The position numbers and the translations under genes are program-made. A stretch of 64,000 nt of DNA from Gaiellasilicea sp963765705 (GTDB lineage Bacteria > Actinomycetota > Thermoleophilia > Gaiellales > Gaiellaceae), in assembly GCA_963765705.1 (NCBI GenBank), contig CAVXXJ010000002.1, positions 142,554 through 206,553 of the forward strand. The letters are read 5' to 3'. Below the pieces are notes generated by a model. That model saw nothing but the letters and a program-made list of their open reading frames with translations, had not been told where the DNA came from and ran no database searches. Shown piece after piece: positions 1 through 8,963 of this stretch (positions within the stretch are counted from its first letter, which is position 1; the number at the start of each line of letters is the position of its first letter).

Positions 1-921
1 CGCGGACGAGTGGAACGGCCCGAACCCAAAGACGAAGCTCAGCGCCGAGGTGCAGGCCGGCCTGTTGTTGACGACCGCCTCGCTGAGGGCTCCGGGAGTG
101 GCGCAGGCGGCCATCGCCGGGCTCAGCACCGCGGTCCCGAAGCCGACCATGCTCACCACTGACCACCCAGGCAGGGTCAACCCGGTGACGTCGATGCGCC
201 CGGACGGCACCCGGACCGTCACGTTGCAGGTCGGCGTTCCCAGAGTGACCTGGCCGCCGGGCCATTCCTCGACCCGGATGAAGTCGTTGTTCGAGAAGCT
301 CGTCATCGTGGTCGTGAGCGTCCTGGGCGAGCACATCGGCGGCGGTGTGACATTGCTGCAGACGATGTGCCCGACGGCGTCGAAGCCCGTGATGAAAGCT
401 CCGGCCGGACACGTCTGATTCGCAAGGCCGAGGTCTCCGGGGTCACCCTTCGGGCCGGGAGGACCGGTCGCCCCTGCAGGCCCGGTCGCACCGGTTGCGC
501 CGGTCGCACCGGTCGCACCGGTGGCACCGGTCGCGCCGGTATCGCCCTTGGGGCCAGGAGGACCGGCGGCGCCGGTGGGCCCGGTCGCACCGGTCGCGCC
601 GGTGTCGCCCTTCGGGCCGGCCGGGCCTGTAGGCCCCGTGGCACCGGTCGCACCGGTCGCACCGGTGTCGCCCTTGGGGCCCTGCGGCCCCTGCGGCCCC
701 TGTGGTCCGGTCTGGCTCCAACTGATCGCGATCTCGGACGGCCGGCAACTATCGCCGGCGCTGGGGTCGATCACACGCAGGTTGCCGACGTTCTTCTGGT
801 AGCAGCCGTTGATGACTCCGCTCGAATCGGGAATCGCCGCAAGCGCGGCGCCCCCGCCAACGACTCCCACAACCACGCCGACAAGCAACCAGCGCACCCG
901 TACGAATGTGAATCGGCGCAT
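1..921 (-). CDS. collagen-like Gly-X-Y repeat surface/secreted protein (C-terminus beyond window)
   Basis: The frame is open from an ATG at 921 to the left window edge, so the C-terminus is missing. A Shine-Dalgarno-like GAGAGGGG lies just upstream of the start. The N-terminus has basic residues followed by a Val/Gly/Ala-rich hydrophobic stretch, which looks like a signal peptide or membrane anchor. A short globular part follows, then from about 725 to 440 an almost uninterrupted collagen-type Gly-X-Y array (units such as GATGATGPTG and GPKGDTG), then a beta-rich non-repetitive tail. Bacterial collagen-like proteins of this kind are normally exported and form trimeric stalks. The repeats also create spurious long frames on both strands. 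The export and trimer role is inferred from the family. Confidence 0.8.
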   Translation of the reverse strand, partial: MRRFTFVRVRWLLVGVVVGVVGGGAALAAIPDSSGVINGCYQKNVGNLRVIDPSAGDSCRPSEIAISWSQTGPQGPQGPQGPKGDTGATGATGATGPTGPAGPKGDTGATGATGPTGAAGPPGPKGDTGATGATGATGATGATGATGPAGATGPPGPKGDPGDLGLANQTCPAGAFITGFDAVGHIVCSNVTPPPMCSPRTLTTTMTSFSNNDFIRVEEWPGGQVTLGTPTCNVTVRVPSGRIDVTGLTLPGWSVVSMVGFGTAVLSPAMAACATPGALSEAVVNNRPACTSALSFVFGFGPFHSSA

Positions 922-1027
922 CGCGCACCCCTCTCATCGGGAGGCGGCCGCACACCTCGGTACTGGATCAGCTGACGATCTCACCGGTGGTGACGATAGT
1001 CAAGGGTGCGGCGTCGGAGTCTCGAGC

Positions 1028-1055
1028 GGGGGTGGCGGGAGTACCCGCCACCCCC
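1028..1055 (-). terminator. strong hairpin downstream of the LVIVD gene
   Basis: A perfect 12-bp GC-rich stem (1028-1039 with 1044-1055) closes on a 4-nt loop. It begins 9 nt beyond the stop codon of the minus-strand gene ending at 1064. No clear U-tract follows, so it is either a terminator or an mRNA-stabilising 3' hairpin. Confidence 0.55.
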
Positions 1056-1063
1056 TCGGTGCG

Positions 1064-2628
1064 TCAGCCTTCGCTGGGTACTTCGAACAGCGGGCAGACC
1101 AGCGTCCCGGGCGTGAGCCCCGAGACTGGTCGCGCTGCCAGCGGATCGGTTCGACGCGCCGGCTCGCGGACCGTCTTCAGGCTCGCGGATGCGGACGGGC
1201 CGCCTGCGAGTCGCAGGATCTCGACCCCGCGGCTCATGTCGAACAGGTAGATCAGGTCACCGCGCCACGCGACGTCCCACGAGAGCGAGCTCGGGTTCGT
1301 CGCCGGGTCGGTACCCGTCACGTAGTAGTAACCGACCTGGCGCAGGTTTCGGGCGTTGGACGCGTCGATGAGGCGCAGCCCCTGGCCATACCAGGCAGCG
1401 GCGACCGTCGAGCCCGACACCTCGAAATAGTGCGCGGAGCACGAGCCGCTGGGCGACGTCGTGTCACCGGCGTCCTGGGTCGGGTGGAACGCGCTCAGCG
1501 CGTTCATCCGGTACGGCTGGGCCGGCGTCGAGTTGGTCGCAGGCTCGCCGCCGAGGGAATCGGTGATGTCCGCCGCAACGATCCGGCCGCTCTGGCTGCA
1601 CGGCCCGGTGAAGTCCTCCTCGGTCATCACGACGACGTTCCCGTCCGGGACGCCCGCGGCCTTGATCTCGCCGCCGAGCGGCCTGGCCGCATTATGGATG
1701 AAGTCCGTCTGCGGTTGGGCGACTCCGTCCGGGCCGCCCTCGATGCCACCGCCTGCAATCAGGATCGGATCCCATGGCCTGGCGTTCCGCATCGTGTCGG
1801 TGCGCGGATCGCGCCAGCGGCCCTTGGTGGCGTAGCCCAGCAAGCCGCCGCGGCCGCTCGTCCAGGCGATGCCGTTCTCGTCGACGTCCACGTCGTGTGA
1901 GTAGTCGGTCAAGCCGTCGTTTCGCCAGAGATCGATCGGCTCGGAGAACACCTTCGGCTTGTTCGGGTTCCGGAGATCGGTGACCCAGATCGGGCGCCCG
2001 TCGCCGCGACCGCCGGGCGTGAACGGCCCGAGGTAGGCGAGGTCGTCGCGGCGCGCCGGCCCGCCCGCCCAGACGTAGTTGCAGTCGTCGATGCAGCTGA
2101 CGGTGTGGCCCGCGGGCAGGTCGACGAAGTCGCCCACCTGCTTCAGGTTCTCCGGATCCTTGTAGGAGATGACGTAGAACCCGGAGCGGCAGTCCGGATC
2201 ACGGTTTTTCGAGCCGAGGGTCCCGATCCGGGACAAGCGGCCTGGTCGACGTCGTCGTGGCGCGGGTCGAGTGCGCCGATGATCAGGTTGCGGCGGACGT
2301 CGATGTCCATGTCCTCGTCCTGCCAGTACCCGTTCGGGCCGAGGATCTCGGGTGGCTGGAACGTGTCGAGGATCTGCACGTCGGTCGGGTCGCTGACATC
2401 GAGCGTCTTGAAGCCGAAGCGGCCCGTGACGATCAGGATGTCGCGGCCCCGGACCTTGTCGAACTTCCCTTCGACCACCTGCTGTGTGCCTGGAACGCGC
2501 GCGACGTACTCGAGTGACGCTGACAGCTGGGCGCCGGGTGGTGGCGCCTGGGCTTGCGGGGCGGCGCCCGCGCCGACCCCCAGAATGCCCGCGAGGACGG
2601 CGCTGACGAGAATGCCAAACCGCATCAT
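1064..2628 (-). CDS. secreted LVIVD-repeat beta-propeller protein with apparent 1-nt frameshift
   Basis: Two overlapping frames (2628-2143 and 2236-1064) read as one protein. The upstream frame gives a signal peptide ending in an Ala/Pro-rich stretch, then propeller strands such as GRDILIVTGRFGFKTLDVSD. The downstream frame continues with further strands typical of LVIVD-repeat proteins (SGFYVISYKDPENLKQVGDF, HTVSCIDDCNYVWAGG). Adding one C in the plus-strand CC run at 2228-2229 joins the frames exactly where the propeller sequence resumes. The start at 2628 has a very good AAGGAGGT Shine-Dalgarno sequence (2636-2643, 7-nt spacing). The role is unknown; such proteins are secreted or cell-surface propellers. 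The frameshift is either a sequencing error or a recent inactivation. Confidence 0.75.
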
Positions 2629-2769
2629 CAGAGATACCTCCTTGGTCGAGCTCGCGTAGGAGCCATACCGCCCTGGCGATCCTTCAAACCGCCTCTCTGC
2701 ATCCCCAATGGGAGCTCGGGGCGAAAGCTCCTTCGAGATGCCGGCGGAGCACCTGCAAATCGCGAGCGA

Positions 2770-2815
2770 AAGCCGACGCGCGGACTCGAACCGCGGACCC
2801 CTTCATTACGAGTGA
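2770..2815. repeat. left attachment-site copy (3' fragment of tRNA-Thr)
   Basis: These 46 bp are identical to 55585-55630. They contain the anticodon arm from its loop onward, the T arm, the 3' acceptor strand and the discriminator of the minus-strand tRNA-Thr, with no 5' half attached. The fragment is therefore not a functional tRNA and marks the far end of the element. Confidence 0.8.
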
Positions 2816-2916
2816 CGGAAGAGGAGGGCAACCAGTCCTCGCAAGTCCCCTCAGGCCCCGCAAACAAGCCAAAGCCGCGGACTCCGAAGGACAGCGAGGA
2901 GCCAGAGACCCCGTAG

Positions 2917-2937
2917 CGGTGTTCGGCTGGTGTTCGG
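2917..2937. repeat. 21-bp repeat inside the left island end
   Basis: These 21 bp are identical to 55514-55534 and carry TGTTCGG twice. The copy lies about 100 bp inside the left att copy; its partner lies about 50 bp inside the right one. It could be an arm-type recombinase or excisionase binding site, or a remnant of the ancestral attP region. Confidence 0.5.
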
Positions 2938-3310
2938 ACGGTACGGGCTCTGCGAGACCATCAGGCACTACTTCGCACGGCTCTTTCTCGAACTCCGGCG
3001 TGACAGGCACGGTCGACGACCCAGTCTCCGATCTGTTGAACGAAACGGTAGAAGGTCGCTGTCGACGTGGGATTAAAAGTCCGAGCGGAATGATCGCAAC
3101 AGGCTGAACGGAATTGAACTTGCCTGCAACCGAACCGGATCGAGGCTGCAGGCAAATGACACAAGTGGCGACCGCCGGAGACTAGTCCGTACTCCCAGCC
3201 GTACTCCGCACTGCGCGCTGTCGCTGCAACCCGAAGCGCGGATCTCGCCGATGCGGCATGGTCGAGCCCCGAGGTTCTGTCCCCTAGGGGCTCGACTCAG
3301 CGTGCGCGAG
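2938..3310. other. non-coding left island end with two inverted repeats
   Basis: No convincing gene was found here. Two inverted repeats stand out: a 9-bp arm pair at 3120-3128 and 3147-3155, and a 10-bp arm pair at 3261-3270 and 3287-3296. The second lies just downstream of the minus-strand small gene ending at 3311 and could end its transcript. Short frames in the region show no family signature. Confidence 0.4.
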
Positions 3311-3424
3311 CTAGCGTTCCGCGCCGACCCAACCGCGATCGGTTGACCGGCGAGAGTCCACACCGAAGAAGTACGAGAGCGGCCCGATCAGCACCACGAA
3401 CGCCAGGATCAGAACAGTGCCCAT
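3311..3424 (-). CDS. 37-aa single-pass small membrane protein
   Basis: The frame runs from ATG at 3424 to TAG at 3311. It is preceded by an excellent ribosome binding site (GGGAGGTG at 3431-3438, 6 nt from the start), which is the main reason to call it. The peptide begins MGTVLILAFVVLIGPLSYFF, one hydrophobic transmembrane helix, followed by a polar Arg/Asp-rich tail. Tiny membrane proteins of this shape occur in actinobacteria without known function. It lies just inside the left end of the island and shows no operon link to the GNAT gene upstream. Confidence 0.65.
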   Translation of the reverse strand: MGTVLILAFVVLIGPLSYFFGVDSRRSTDRGWVGAER

Positions 3425-3512
3425 CGATTTCACCTCCCTTACCTATTACAACGATCCGTTCGTCGCCGCTCTTCCCGCGATCATCGAGGTGCGCCCCGCC
3501 GATGGCGGCTCC

Positions 3513-3917
3513 TCAGGGCTTCCAAACCAGGTCTGAGTACTCGGGATGGCGTTGCAGGAATGCGCGCACGAACGGGCAGATCGCGACCACCCTCGCGTCG
3601 CGGCTTCGGATGTCGTCGAGCATACGGCGGACGAGCTCCGATCCCAGCCCTCGCCCCTCGAACGCGGTATCGATCTCCGTGTGCAGAACGGTGACGAGGG
3701 CGGGCTGGAAATGGTAGTCCGTGTAGCCCGCGACCACGGACCCCACAGAGACCTCGTACCGCTCGCGGTCCGGGATGTTCCGCACGGCGACCTCCTCCGC
3801 ACCTCCATGCGCGCCGGCCGCCGAGTCGACTGAGTCCTTGGCATCCGCCGCGTTCAGCAGGATCTCCCAGGTCCACCTAGACGGCGCGTCGCTCGCAGGA
3901 AACGACGCTTCGCTCAT
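3513..3917 (-). CDS. GNAT-family N-acetyltransferase (YjdJ-like small domain)
   Basis: The C-terminal roughly 90 residues match the small GCN5-related acetyltransferase type: beta strands with TDYHFQPALVTVLHTEID, the acetyl-CoA loop EGRGLGSELVRRMLDDIRS, and the closing CPFVRAFLQRHPEY typical of the Acetyltransf_CG group. The N-terminus carries a SFPASD segment, a short motif seen at the start of many small bacterial proteins. The start is chosen at ATG 3917; a GTG at 3932 and an open frame back to 4139 are alternatives, but the extra N-terminal residues are low-complexity and family-atypical. The substrate is unknown. It stands alone between a small membrane protein and a VOC gene. Confidence 0.7.
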   Translation of the reverse strand: MSEASFPASDAPSRWTWEILLNAADAKDSVDSAAGAHGGAEEVAVRNIPDRERYEVSVGSVVAGYTDYHFQPALVTVLHTEIDTAFEGRGLGSELVRRMLDDIRSRDARVVAICPFVRAFLQRHPEYSDLVWKP

Positions 3918-4300
3918 CTCGTCGACCGTCACGTCGCCGCCTGGCAAGGCGCGTTCGCTCGCGTCGATAGCGCCTCTGCCCTTGACGTCGTCTTGGACGG
4001 CGATGCAGCAATCGTCTTCGTTGAGGCGAAGTGGCGCTCTAAAGAAGGAGCCGGGCAGGGAATCATGCAGGAGAAGACACAGCTGCAGCTCCGGCGACTT
4101 CCTTGGTCTAGCCCGCGCATCTACGGTACGCGAGCTCACGCCGCTCTAGGCGTCGTGCTTGACGACCTCTTGCCGCGGTCACACCACCCGATGCGAATGG
4201 GTGCACACGGCATCAATCCGCTGGAATGACCTTGCTACTTACGCGCCCCACCCGAGATGCGATGAGTTCCGGCGCTACCTACGGACGGGGCGGCCGCCCG

Positions 4301-5152
4301 TCAGCGCGCCGCGGCGCGTCGGCGACCCGGAGCCTGCGTCGTGTTTCGCGTGGCAGAGACGCGTCCGCCGCGAATCTTCGTCGCAGCGACGTTGTCACCG
4401 AACTGGACGAGCCCGAACGCGTTGCCGTCGGGATCTTTGCACTCTGCGACCGCGCCAACGCCCTCTTGTGGCCGCGCCTCGAAAGCGAGGCCGCCGTTCT
4501 TTTTGATCCGCGCGAGCGCGCTCTTGAGGTTCGCAGTGTGCAGGTAGGGGATCACCCGCGGCGCGAAAGCGACCGGCCGAATAGCTGCGAACGCCGGACG
4601 CCCCGGCTCGCCCGCCACCCAGTACTCCATCCGCGACTCAGCACGCATGGCGTTCCAGCCGAAGACGCTCGCGTAGAAGTCGACCGCCTCTTCGGCGTCG
4701 TCCACCGCGATCTCCGCATACGCCGGCTGCGCGGCCACCTTGCGAGCATTCCGCGCGGGTCGCCCGGCGACTCTCTCTGCGCTCACGTGCGCAAGGGGTG
4801 CGCCGGCGGTCGTCTCGGTCAGACCGAAGCGGTTGCCGTACGGATCCTTCCATTGCGCTACGGCTCCCAGGCCTTCCTCGGCATGCGACTCGATCACGCG
4901 CCCGCCGTGACCGTCGATCCTCTTCGTCGTCGCCTCGAGGTCGGTCGTTGGAAAAAACACGAGTGTCTGCGGTGCGAACGCAACTGGAAGGACACCCGCC
5001 ATCGAGGGACCGTCGAGCTGACCGAGGACGAAGTACGGGTGCTCAGACGGGGCCTGGAAGTACGACCAGTTGAAGGAACTGCCGTAGAATCCGAGCGCGC
5101 GATCCGCATCCTCCACGGCAAACTCGATGAAAGGCATGTCCTGCGCAGCCAC
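4301..5152 (-). CDS. two-domain VOC (glyoxalase/bleomycin-resistance fold) protein
   Basis: This 283-aa protein has two tandem VOC modules, each with the E-[IF]-AV-[ED]-D-A-x-x-A-x-x-FY opening and the closing [QE]-x-KDP-[YD]-GN-x-FGL strand. The GTG start at 5152 is supported by an AAGGAG sequence 6-7 nt upstream. A clear paralogue lies at 45495-46316 at the other edge of the biosynthetic genes. VOC proteins include metal-dependent dioxygenases, isomerases and drug-sequestering proteins. A protective or accessory role in the pathway is possible because of the bracketing position, but this is inference. Confidence 0.75.
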   Translation of the reverse strand: MAAQDMPFIEFAVEDADRALGFYGSSFNWSYFQAPSEHPYFVLGQLDGPSMAGVLPVAFAPQTLVFFPTTDLEATTKRIDGHGGRVIESHAEEGLGAVAQWKDPYGNRFGLTETTAGAPLAHVSAERVAGRPARNARKVAAQPAYAEIAVDDAEEAVDFYASVFGWNAMRAESRMEYWVAGEPGRPAFAAIRPVAFAPRVIPYLHTANLKSALARIKKNGGLAFEARPQEGVGAVAECKDPDGNAFGLVQFGDNVAATKIRGGRVSATRNTTQAPGRRRAAAR

Positions 5153-5352
5153 GCGTGTCTCCTTCTCTCGTCGGTCGAGGGAGTTACGCTACGCCGCTTC
5201 CGCGTCGGGTTCAAGTAGACGCGCCGAGCGACAGGCGCTCGTCTGCTGGGGTCATGCGATCAGCCTGTAGCTGAGCGGCCAGACCAACCCCCAGCGTCGG
5301 CGCCTTCAAGTCGAGTTTGCCTTTCCGCGGCACATCGAGCACGATCGGGCGC

Positions 5353-6453
5353 ATGATCGGCGGAGTCACCCGCGCGGAAGCGCTGACGGGGCTCGCGCGA
5401 ACGCTGGAGGGCCGTGGGCTCGCCGCGTTCCTTGCGGCGTTCCCTCCACACTCGACGCGCAGGGACCGGTGGCGGCGAGAGCTCGGCTCGCTCGACGGCG
5501 AGTTGCGCACGCTCGTCGAGCTCTTCGTGCTCGGCGAGCGCGTCCCCGTCTCCAACCTTCCGGCATGGGTCGTGAACGGTCTGGCGCCGCTCGTCGATGC
5601 GGGCCTCGCCGAATGCGGTACGGACGCGCGGCTCCGCGATGTCGTGCTCGCTCGACCGCTCGGCGCCTGGCTCCTCTCGGGGCCCGACCCGATCAACGCG
5701 CGCCACTACTTCAACACCGATTCGATCGCGCTCGCAATGCATGCGACGTACCGGGAAGGAGAGACGTGCCTGGACCTCTGCGCCGGCCCGGGCTTCCAGG
5801 CGATCATCGCGCTCGCCCGGTGCAGCAGCGCACTACTCGTCGAGCTCCAACCGGAGACGGCCGAGCTGGCGACCGTCAACCTCGCACTGAACGGGCTGCA
5901 GGCGCGCGCCGAGGTTCGCAACGGTGATCTCTACGGGCCCGTCGCAGGAGAACGCTTCGGTCACGTCGTCGCCAACGTTCCGTTCGTACCCTCGCCGGAG
6001 GGCTTGCCGTTTCCGGCCGCGGCCGCAGGTGGCGGCGAGGACGGATTCGGCGTCGCGCGGCGCGTGCTCGCCGCCTTGTGGGACCACCTCGAGCCGGACG
6101 GGTCCGCGCACATCGCCGGAATGCTGCTGCGTGATTTGAACGGCCTGCTGCTGGCAGACGAGATCGACGCGTGGGCGCGCGCGCACGACTGCACATTCAA
6201 CGTGGTGCTGACGGCCGCGATGCCCGTCGGACGCGAGTCGCCGCTCGTTCGCACGACGGCAGCTGCGGTCGCGGCAGCGAGCGGCGAACTGCCTGAGGAC
6301 GACGTCATCACCGCAGTCACCGACATGTACGCGCGCCAGGGCGCGCTCTCGGCCAGCTGGGCATTCGCCCGGATCGACCGCAGCGGCGTCGGACTGCGAG
6401 TGCTGGACGTTGCCCGCGCCAACCAACTTGGCCCCTGGATCTCGGTCAGCTGA
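5353..6453 (+). CDS. class I SAM-dependent methyltransferase (HemK/MTS-like)
   Basis: The N-terminal roughly 150 residues are helical and unassigned. The Rossmann part follows with motif I LDLCAGPGFQAIIALA, an acidic ligand position in ELQPETAELATVNLALN, and VVANVPFVPSPEG at the place where N-methyltransferases of the HemK/MTS group carry [ND]PP[YF]. The second residue is Val rather than Pro, so target chemistry is uncertain. The ATG at 5353 begins the conserved part; an upstream start at 5317 is possible. Its stop overlaps the start of the carbamoyltransferase by 1 nt (TGATG), so the two are translationally coupled and probably act on the same product. Confidence 0.75.
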   Translation: MIGGVTRAEALTGLARTLEGRGLAAFLAAFPPHSTRRDRWRRELGSLDGELRTLVELFVLGERVPVSNLPAWVVNGLAPLVDAGLAECGTDARLRDVVLARPLGAWLLSGPDPINARHYFNTDSIALAMHATYREGETCLDLCAGPGFQAIIALARCSSALLVELQPETAELATVNLALNGLQARAEVRNGDLYGPVAGERFGHVVANVPFVPSPEGLPFPAAAAGGGEDGFGVARRVLAALWDHLEPDGSAHIAGMLLRDLNGLLLADEIDAWARAHDCTFNVVLTAAMPVGRESPLVRTTAAAVAAASGELPEDDVITAVTDMYARQGALSASWAFARIDRSGVGLRVLDVARANQLGPWISVS

Positions 6454-8174
6454 TGAGCGGCGGCCGTTATGTGCTGGGACTGAACCTCGGCTGGCACGAG
6501 TCGGCGGCGGCGCTCGTCCGCGACGGCGAGCTGCGCTGGCTCGTAGAGCAGGAGCGGCTCAGCCGCCGCAAGCGCGCGCTCGGGCAGCTGCCCGTCGACG
6601 CCGCGCGGGCGTGCCTCGACGCGGAAGGCATTGCGCTCGGCGATGTGGCCGCTGTCGCGATCGGCTGGGACTTCTCATTGACCCCTCTCGCCGGTAGCAA
6701 GCGCTTCTCGGACGAAGGGTTGCGGCGGATGCTTTTCCCGGACGCCAGGGCGATTCCGCCCGTGCGCTGGGTTCAGCACCACCGTGCACATGCAGCGAGC
6801 GCGTACTACAGCTGCGGCGAGGACGACGTCGCGATCCTCGTTGTCGACGGAGCCGGCGAGACGCAGTCGGCGACGCTCGCCCACGGTCGCGCCGGCCACA
6901 TCGAGATCATCGACGAGTGGCCAATCTCGGAATCGCTCGGCTTCGTCTACGCGTCCGCGGCGAAGTGGGCCGGGCTCGGCGAGTGGGGTGCGGGCAAGCT
7001 GATGGGGCTCGCGGCGTACGGGCGGCCGCGCGCCGGCATTCCCGTCGAGCGCGCACCTGGCGGCTACCGCGTGACGCTCGAGCCGATCGAATTGCCGAAC
7101 GCTCCTTCCGGCCCCCGCGCGCGTGCGTTGCTCCTCAGCTTCCCACCTGAATACGAGCGGGCGATTGAGGGCGAGTTCAGCCAGCTCTTTCCATACGTCC
7201 GACGGACTCTCGAGGACGCCGCCGCTTACGCCGACTTCGCAGCAAGCGTCCAGCACGCGCTCGAGGACGCGATGCTCGGCTTGGCCGAGGAGGCCGTTCG
7301 ACAGACGGGTGCCTCGACTCTCCTGCTCGCAGGCGGCGTGGCGATGAACTGCTCGATGGTAGGCCGACTCGCGGCAAGCGGCCTGTTCGCGCGAATCTTC
7401 GTCCCGCCCGTCGCGACGGACAGCGGCGTGTCGCTAGGCGCCGCGCTGGCAGTCGCCTGCGAGGCGACGCCGTTCGAGCCGAGGACCCTCGAGCACGCCT
7501 ACTGGTCGCTCGCGATCGACGCGGACGAGGCTGCGGCGGCACTCGACGCTGCCGGCCTCTCGGCGCGCCGAGTCGAGGAGGACGCGCTGCCCGCACTGGT
7601 CGCACGAGCGCTCGCTGCGGGCAAGATCGTCGCCTGGGCTCGCGGCCGGGCCGAGATCGGCCAGCGGGCGCTCGGCGCTCGCAGCCTCCTCGCGGATCCG
7701 CGTGGCCGCGCGAGCCTCGAGCGACTGAATCTGATCAAGGGCCGCGAGATGTGGCGCCCCGTTGCTCCGAGCGTGCTCGCCGAGCATGCGGGAGAGCTCT
7801 TCGACGCGCCACTACCGGAGCCGACGGCCTTCATGCTGTGCGCTACGCAAATCCTGCCCGCGCGTCGCCGCGACGTCGCCGCCGTGACGCACGTCGACGG
7901 CTCCGCGCGGCCGCACCTGGTCGAACGCCCGGCCAACGAGGCGTACTGGCAACTCATCGAGGCGTTCCGGCAGGAGACCGGAATACCCGCGATCGTCAAC
8001 ACGTCGTTCAACCTCGCCGGTGAACCGATCGTGTGCAGCGCGCGCGACGCAGTGTCCACGTTCCAGCGGGCCGACGATATAGACATGCTCGTGCTCGAGA
8101 ACTTCGTCGTCGAGCGGAGCGAAGGCGCCGCCGACTCGGCCGTGTCGGACGAGGCCGCGCGTCACCGCGCGTAA
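6453..8174 (+). CDS. O-carbamoyltransferase (NodU/CmcH family)
   Basis: This 573-aa protein has the full carbamoyltransferase architecture: an ASKHA N-terminal domain (LGLNLGWHESAAALVRDGE, the metal-site segment VQHHRAHAASAYY, then VVDGAGE) and a C-terminal domain with LAGGVAMNCSMVGRL and IVNTSFNLAGEPIV. Family members transfer carbamoyl from carbamoyl phosphate, via carbamoyl adenylate, to a hydroxyl of a natural product or Nod factor. It is coupled to the methyltransferase upstream and converges on the NRPS operon, with 3 nt between the stop codons. Carbamoylation of the NRPS product is the natural inference. A carAB pair at the other end of the island could supply carbamoyl phosphate. Confidence 0.9.
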   Translation: MSGGRYVLGLNLGWHESAAALVRDGELRWLVEQERLSRRKRALGQLPVDAARACLDAEGIALGDVAAVAIGWDFSLTPLAGSKRFSDEGLRRMLFPDARAIPPVRWVQHHRAHAASAYYSCGEDDVAILVVDGAGETQSATLAHGRAGHIEIIDEWPISESLGFVYASAAKWAGLGEWGAGKLMGLAAYGRPRAGIPVERAPGGYRVTLEPIELPNAPSGPRARALLLSFPPEYERAIEGEFSQLFPYVRRTLEDAAAYADFAASVQHALEDAMLGLAEEAVRQTGASTLLLAGGVAMNCSMVGRLAASGLFARIFVPPVATDSGVSLGAALAVACEATPFEPRTLEHAYWSLAIDADEAAAALDAAGLSARRVEEDALPALVARALAAGKIVAWARGRAEIGQRALGARSLLADPRGRASLERLNLIKGREMWRPVAPSVLAEHAGELFDAPLPEPTAFMLCATQILPARRRDVAAVTHVDGSARPHLVERPANEAYWQLIEAFRQETGIPAIVNTSFNLAGEPIVCSARDAVSTFQRADDIDMLVLENFVVERSEGAADSAVSDEAARHRA

Positions 8175-8177
8175 CGC

Positions 8178-8963
8178 TCACGGCGTTGACGGCCACCGCG
8201 CTGCGCGGTGTGCCGCGCGGGTGAGCTCCGCCGCGATGCGCCCTAGCAGCTCCAAGCGCTGCGGCACGAGGTAGAAGTGATCGCCGCCCTCGAACACCGA
8301 GACGGCGAACTTTCCGCGCGTGCGCCCCCGCCACTCGTGAGCGTCTGACACTGCAACGTCGAGGTCGCGGTCACCGACGAATGCGGTCAGCGCGGCGGTG
8401 AGCGTGTCTGTCTCCTTCGGCCGGTAGCGCTCGATCAGCCGGTAGTCGCTGCGGAGGTACGGCAGCACGAGCGCACGCAGCTCCGAGTGGCCGAGGACGA
8501 GGTCGGTTGTCCCGTTCAATCGCGAAAGCTCTCGCCAGAGGACGTCGTCGTCTTCTAGATGACGCGTCCCCCGGCCATCGGCGACGCGTGAGGACGAGAT
8601 GAAGACGTGGTCGAGCGGAGCGGCCTCGGCGCGCTCCAAGCGCAGAGCGACCTCGAAAGCGACGGCGCCGCCCATGCTGTGCCCGAAGAGCGCGAGCGGG
8701 CGATCCCCAAGGCGCGCGATTGCCGCCGCCGCCGCGTCGGCCAAGACAGGCATCTCGTCGATCGTCGGCTCGGAGAGCCTGTCCTCGCGGCCGGGATAGC
8801 GCACCGCGTGAACCTCGATCGTCGACGGAAGCCCGTGCGACCACTCGCGAAAAAACGTCGCGCCTCCCCCGGCGTGCGGGAAGCACACGAGGCGCACCGC
8901 TGCCTCCGCTCGGAGGCGGAGGCACACGAGCCACGGCGACTGCGCCACGTTGTAGGTGCTCAC
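8178..8963 (-). CDS. type II thioesterase
   Basis: This 261-aa alpha/beta hydrolase of the GrsT/RifR type has LVCFPHAGGGATFFREW near the start, the nucleophile elbow LALFGHSMGG, and a late catalytic His in FEGGDHFYLVP. Such stand-alone enzymes remove stalled or mis-primed acyl groups from carrier proteins. It is the last gene of the NRPS operon, and its start overlaps the reductase stop by 4 nt (ATGA). The TE-like domain on the NRPS lacks its serine, so this intact enzyme might also take part in product release. That is inference. Confidence 0.88.
   Translation of the reverse strand: MSTYNVAQSPWLVCLRLRAEAAVRLVCFPHAGGGATFFREWSHGLPSTIEVHAVRYPGREDRLSEPTIDEMPVLADAAAAAIARLGDRPLALFGHSMGGAVAFEVALRLERAEAAPLDHVFISSSRVADGRGTRHLEDDDVLWRELSRLNGTTDLVLGHSELRALVLPYLRSDYRLIERYRPKETDTLTAALTAFVGDRDLDVAVSDAHEWRGRTRGKFAVSVFEGGDHFYLVPQRLELLGRIAAELTRAAHRAARWPSTP

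Noticed and set aside
303..748. Tandem repeats at 440-725 considered as a CRISPR array or intergenic satellite
   Set aside because: Period and content match codons for Gly-X-Y collagen repeats in an open frame with signal peptide and ribosome binding site; there are no unique spacers.
2684..3010. A 108-aa minus-strand frame at the left att site considered as an integrase fragment
   Set aside because: It runs through the tRNA fragment and shows no tyrosine-recombinase R-H-R-Y motifs.
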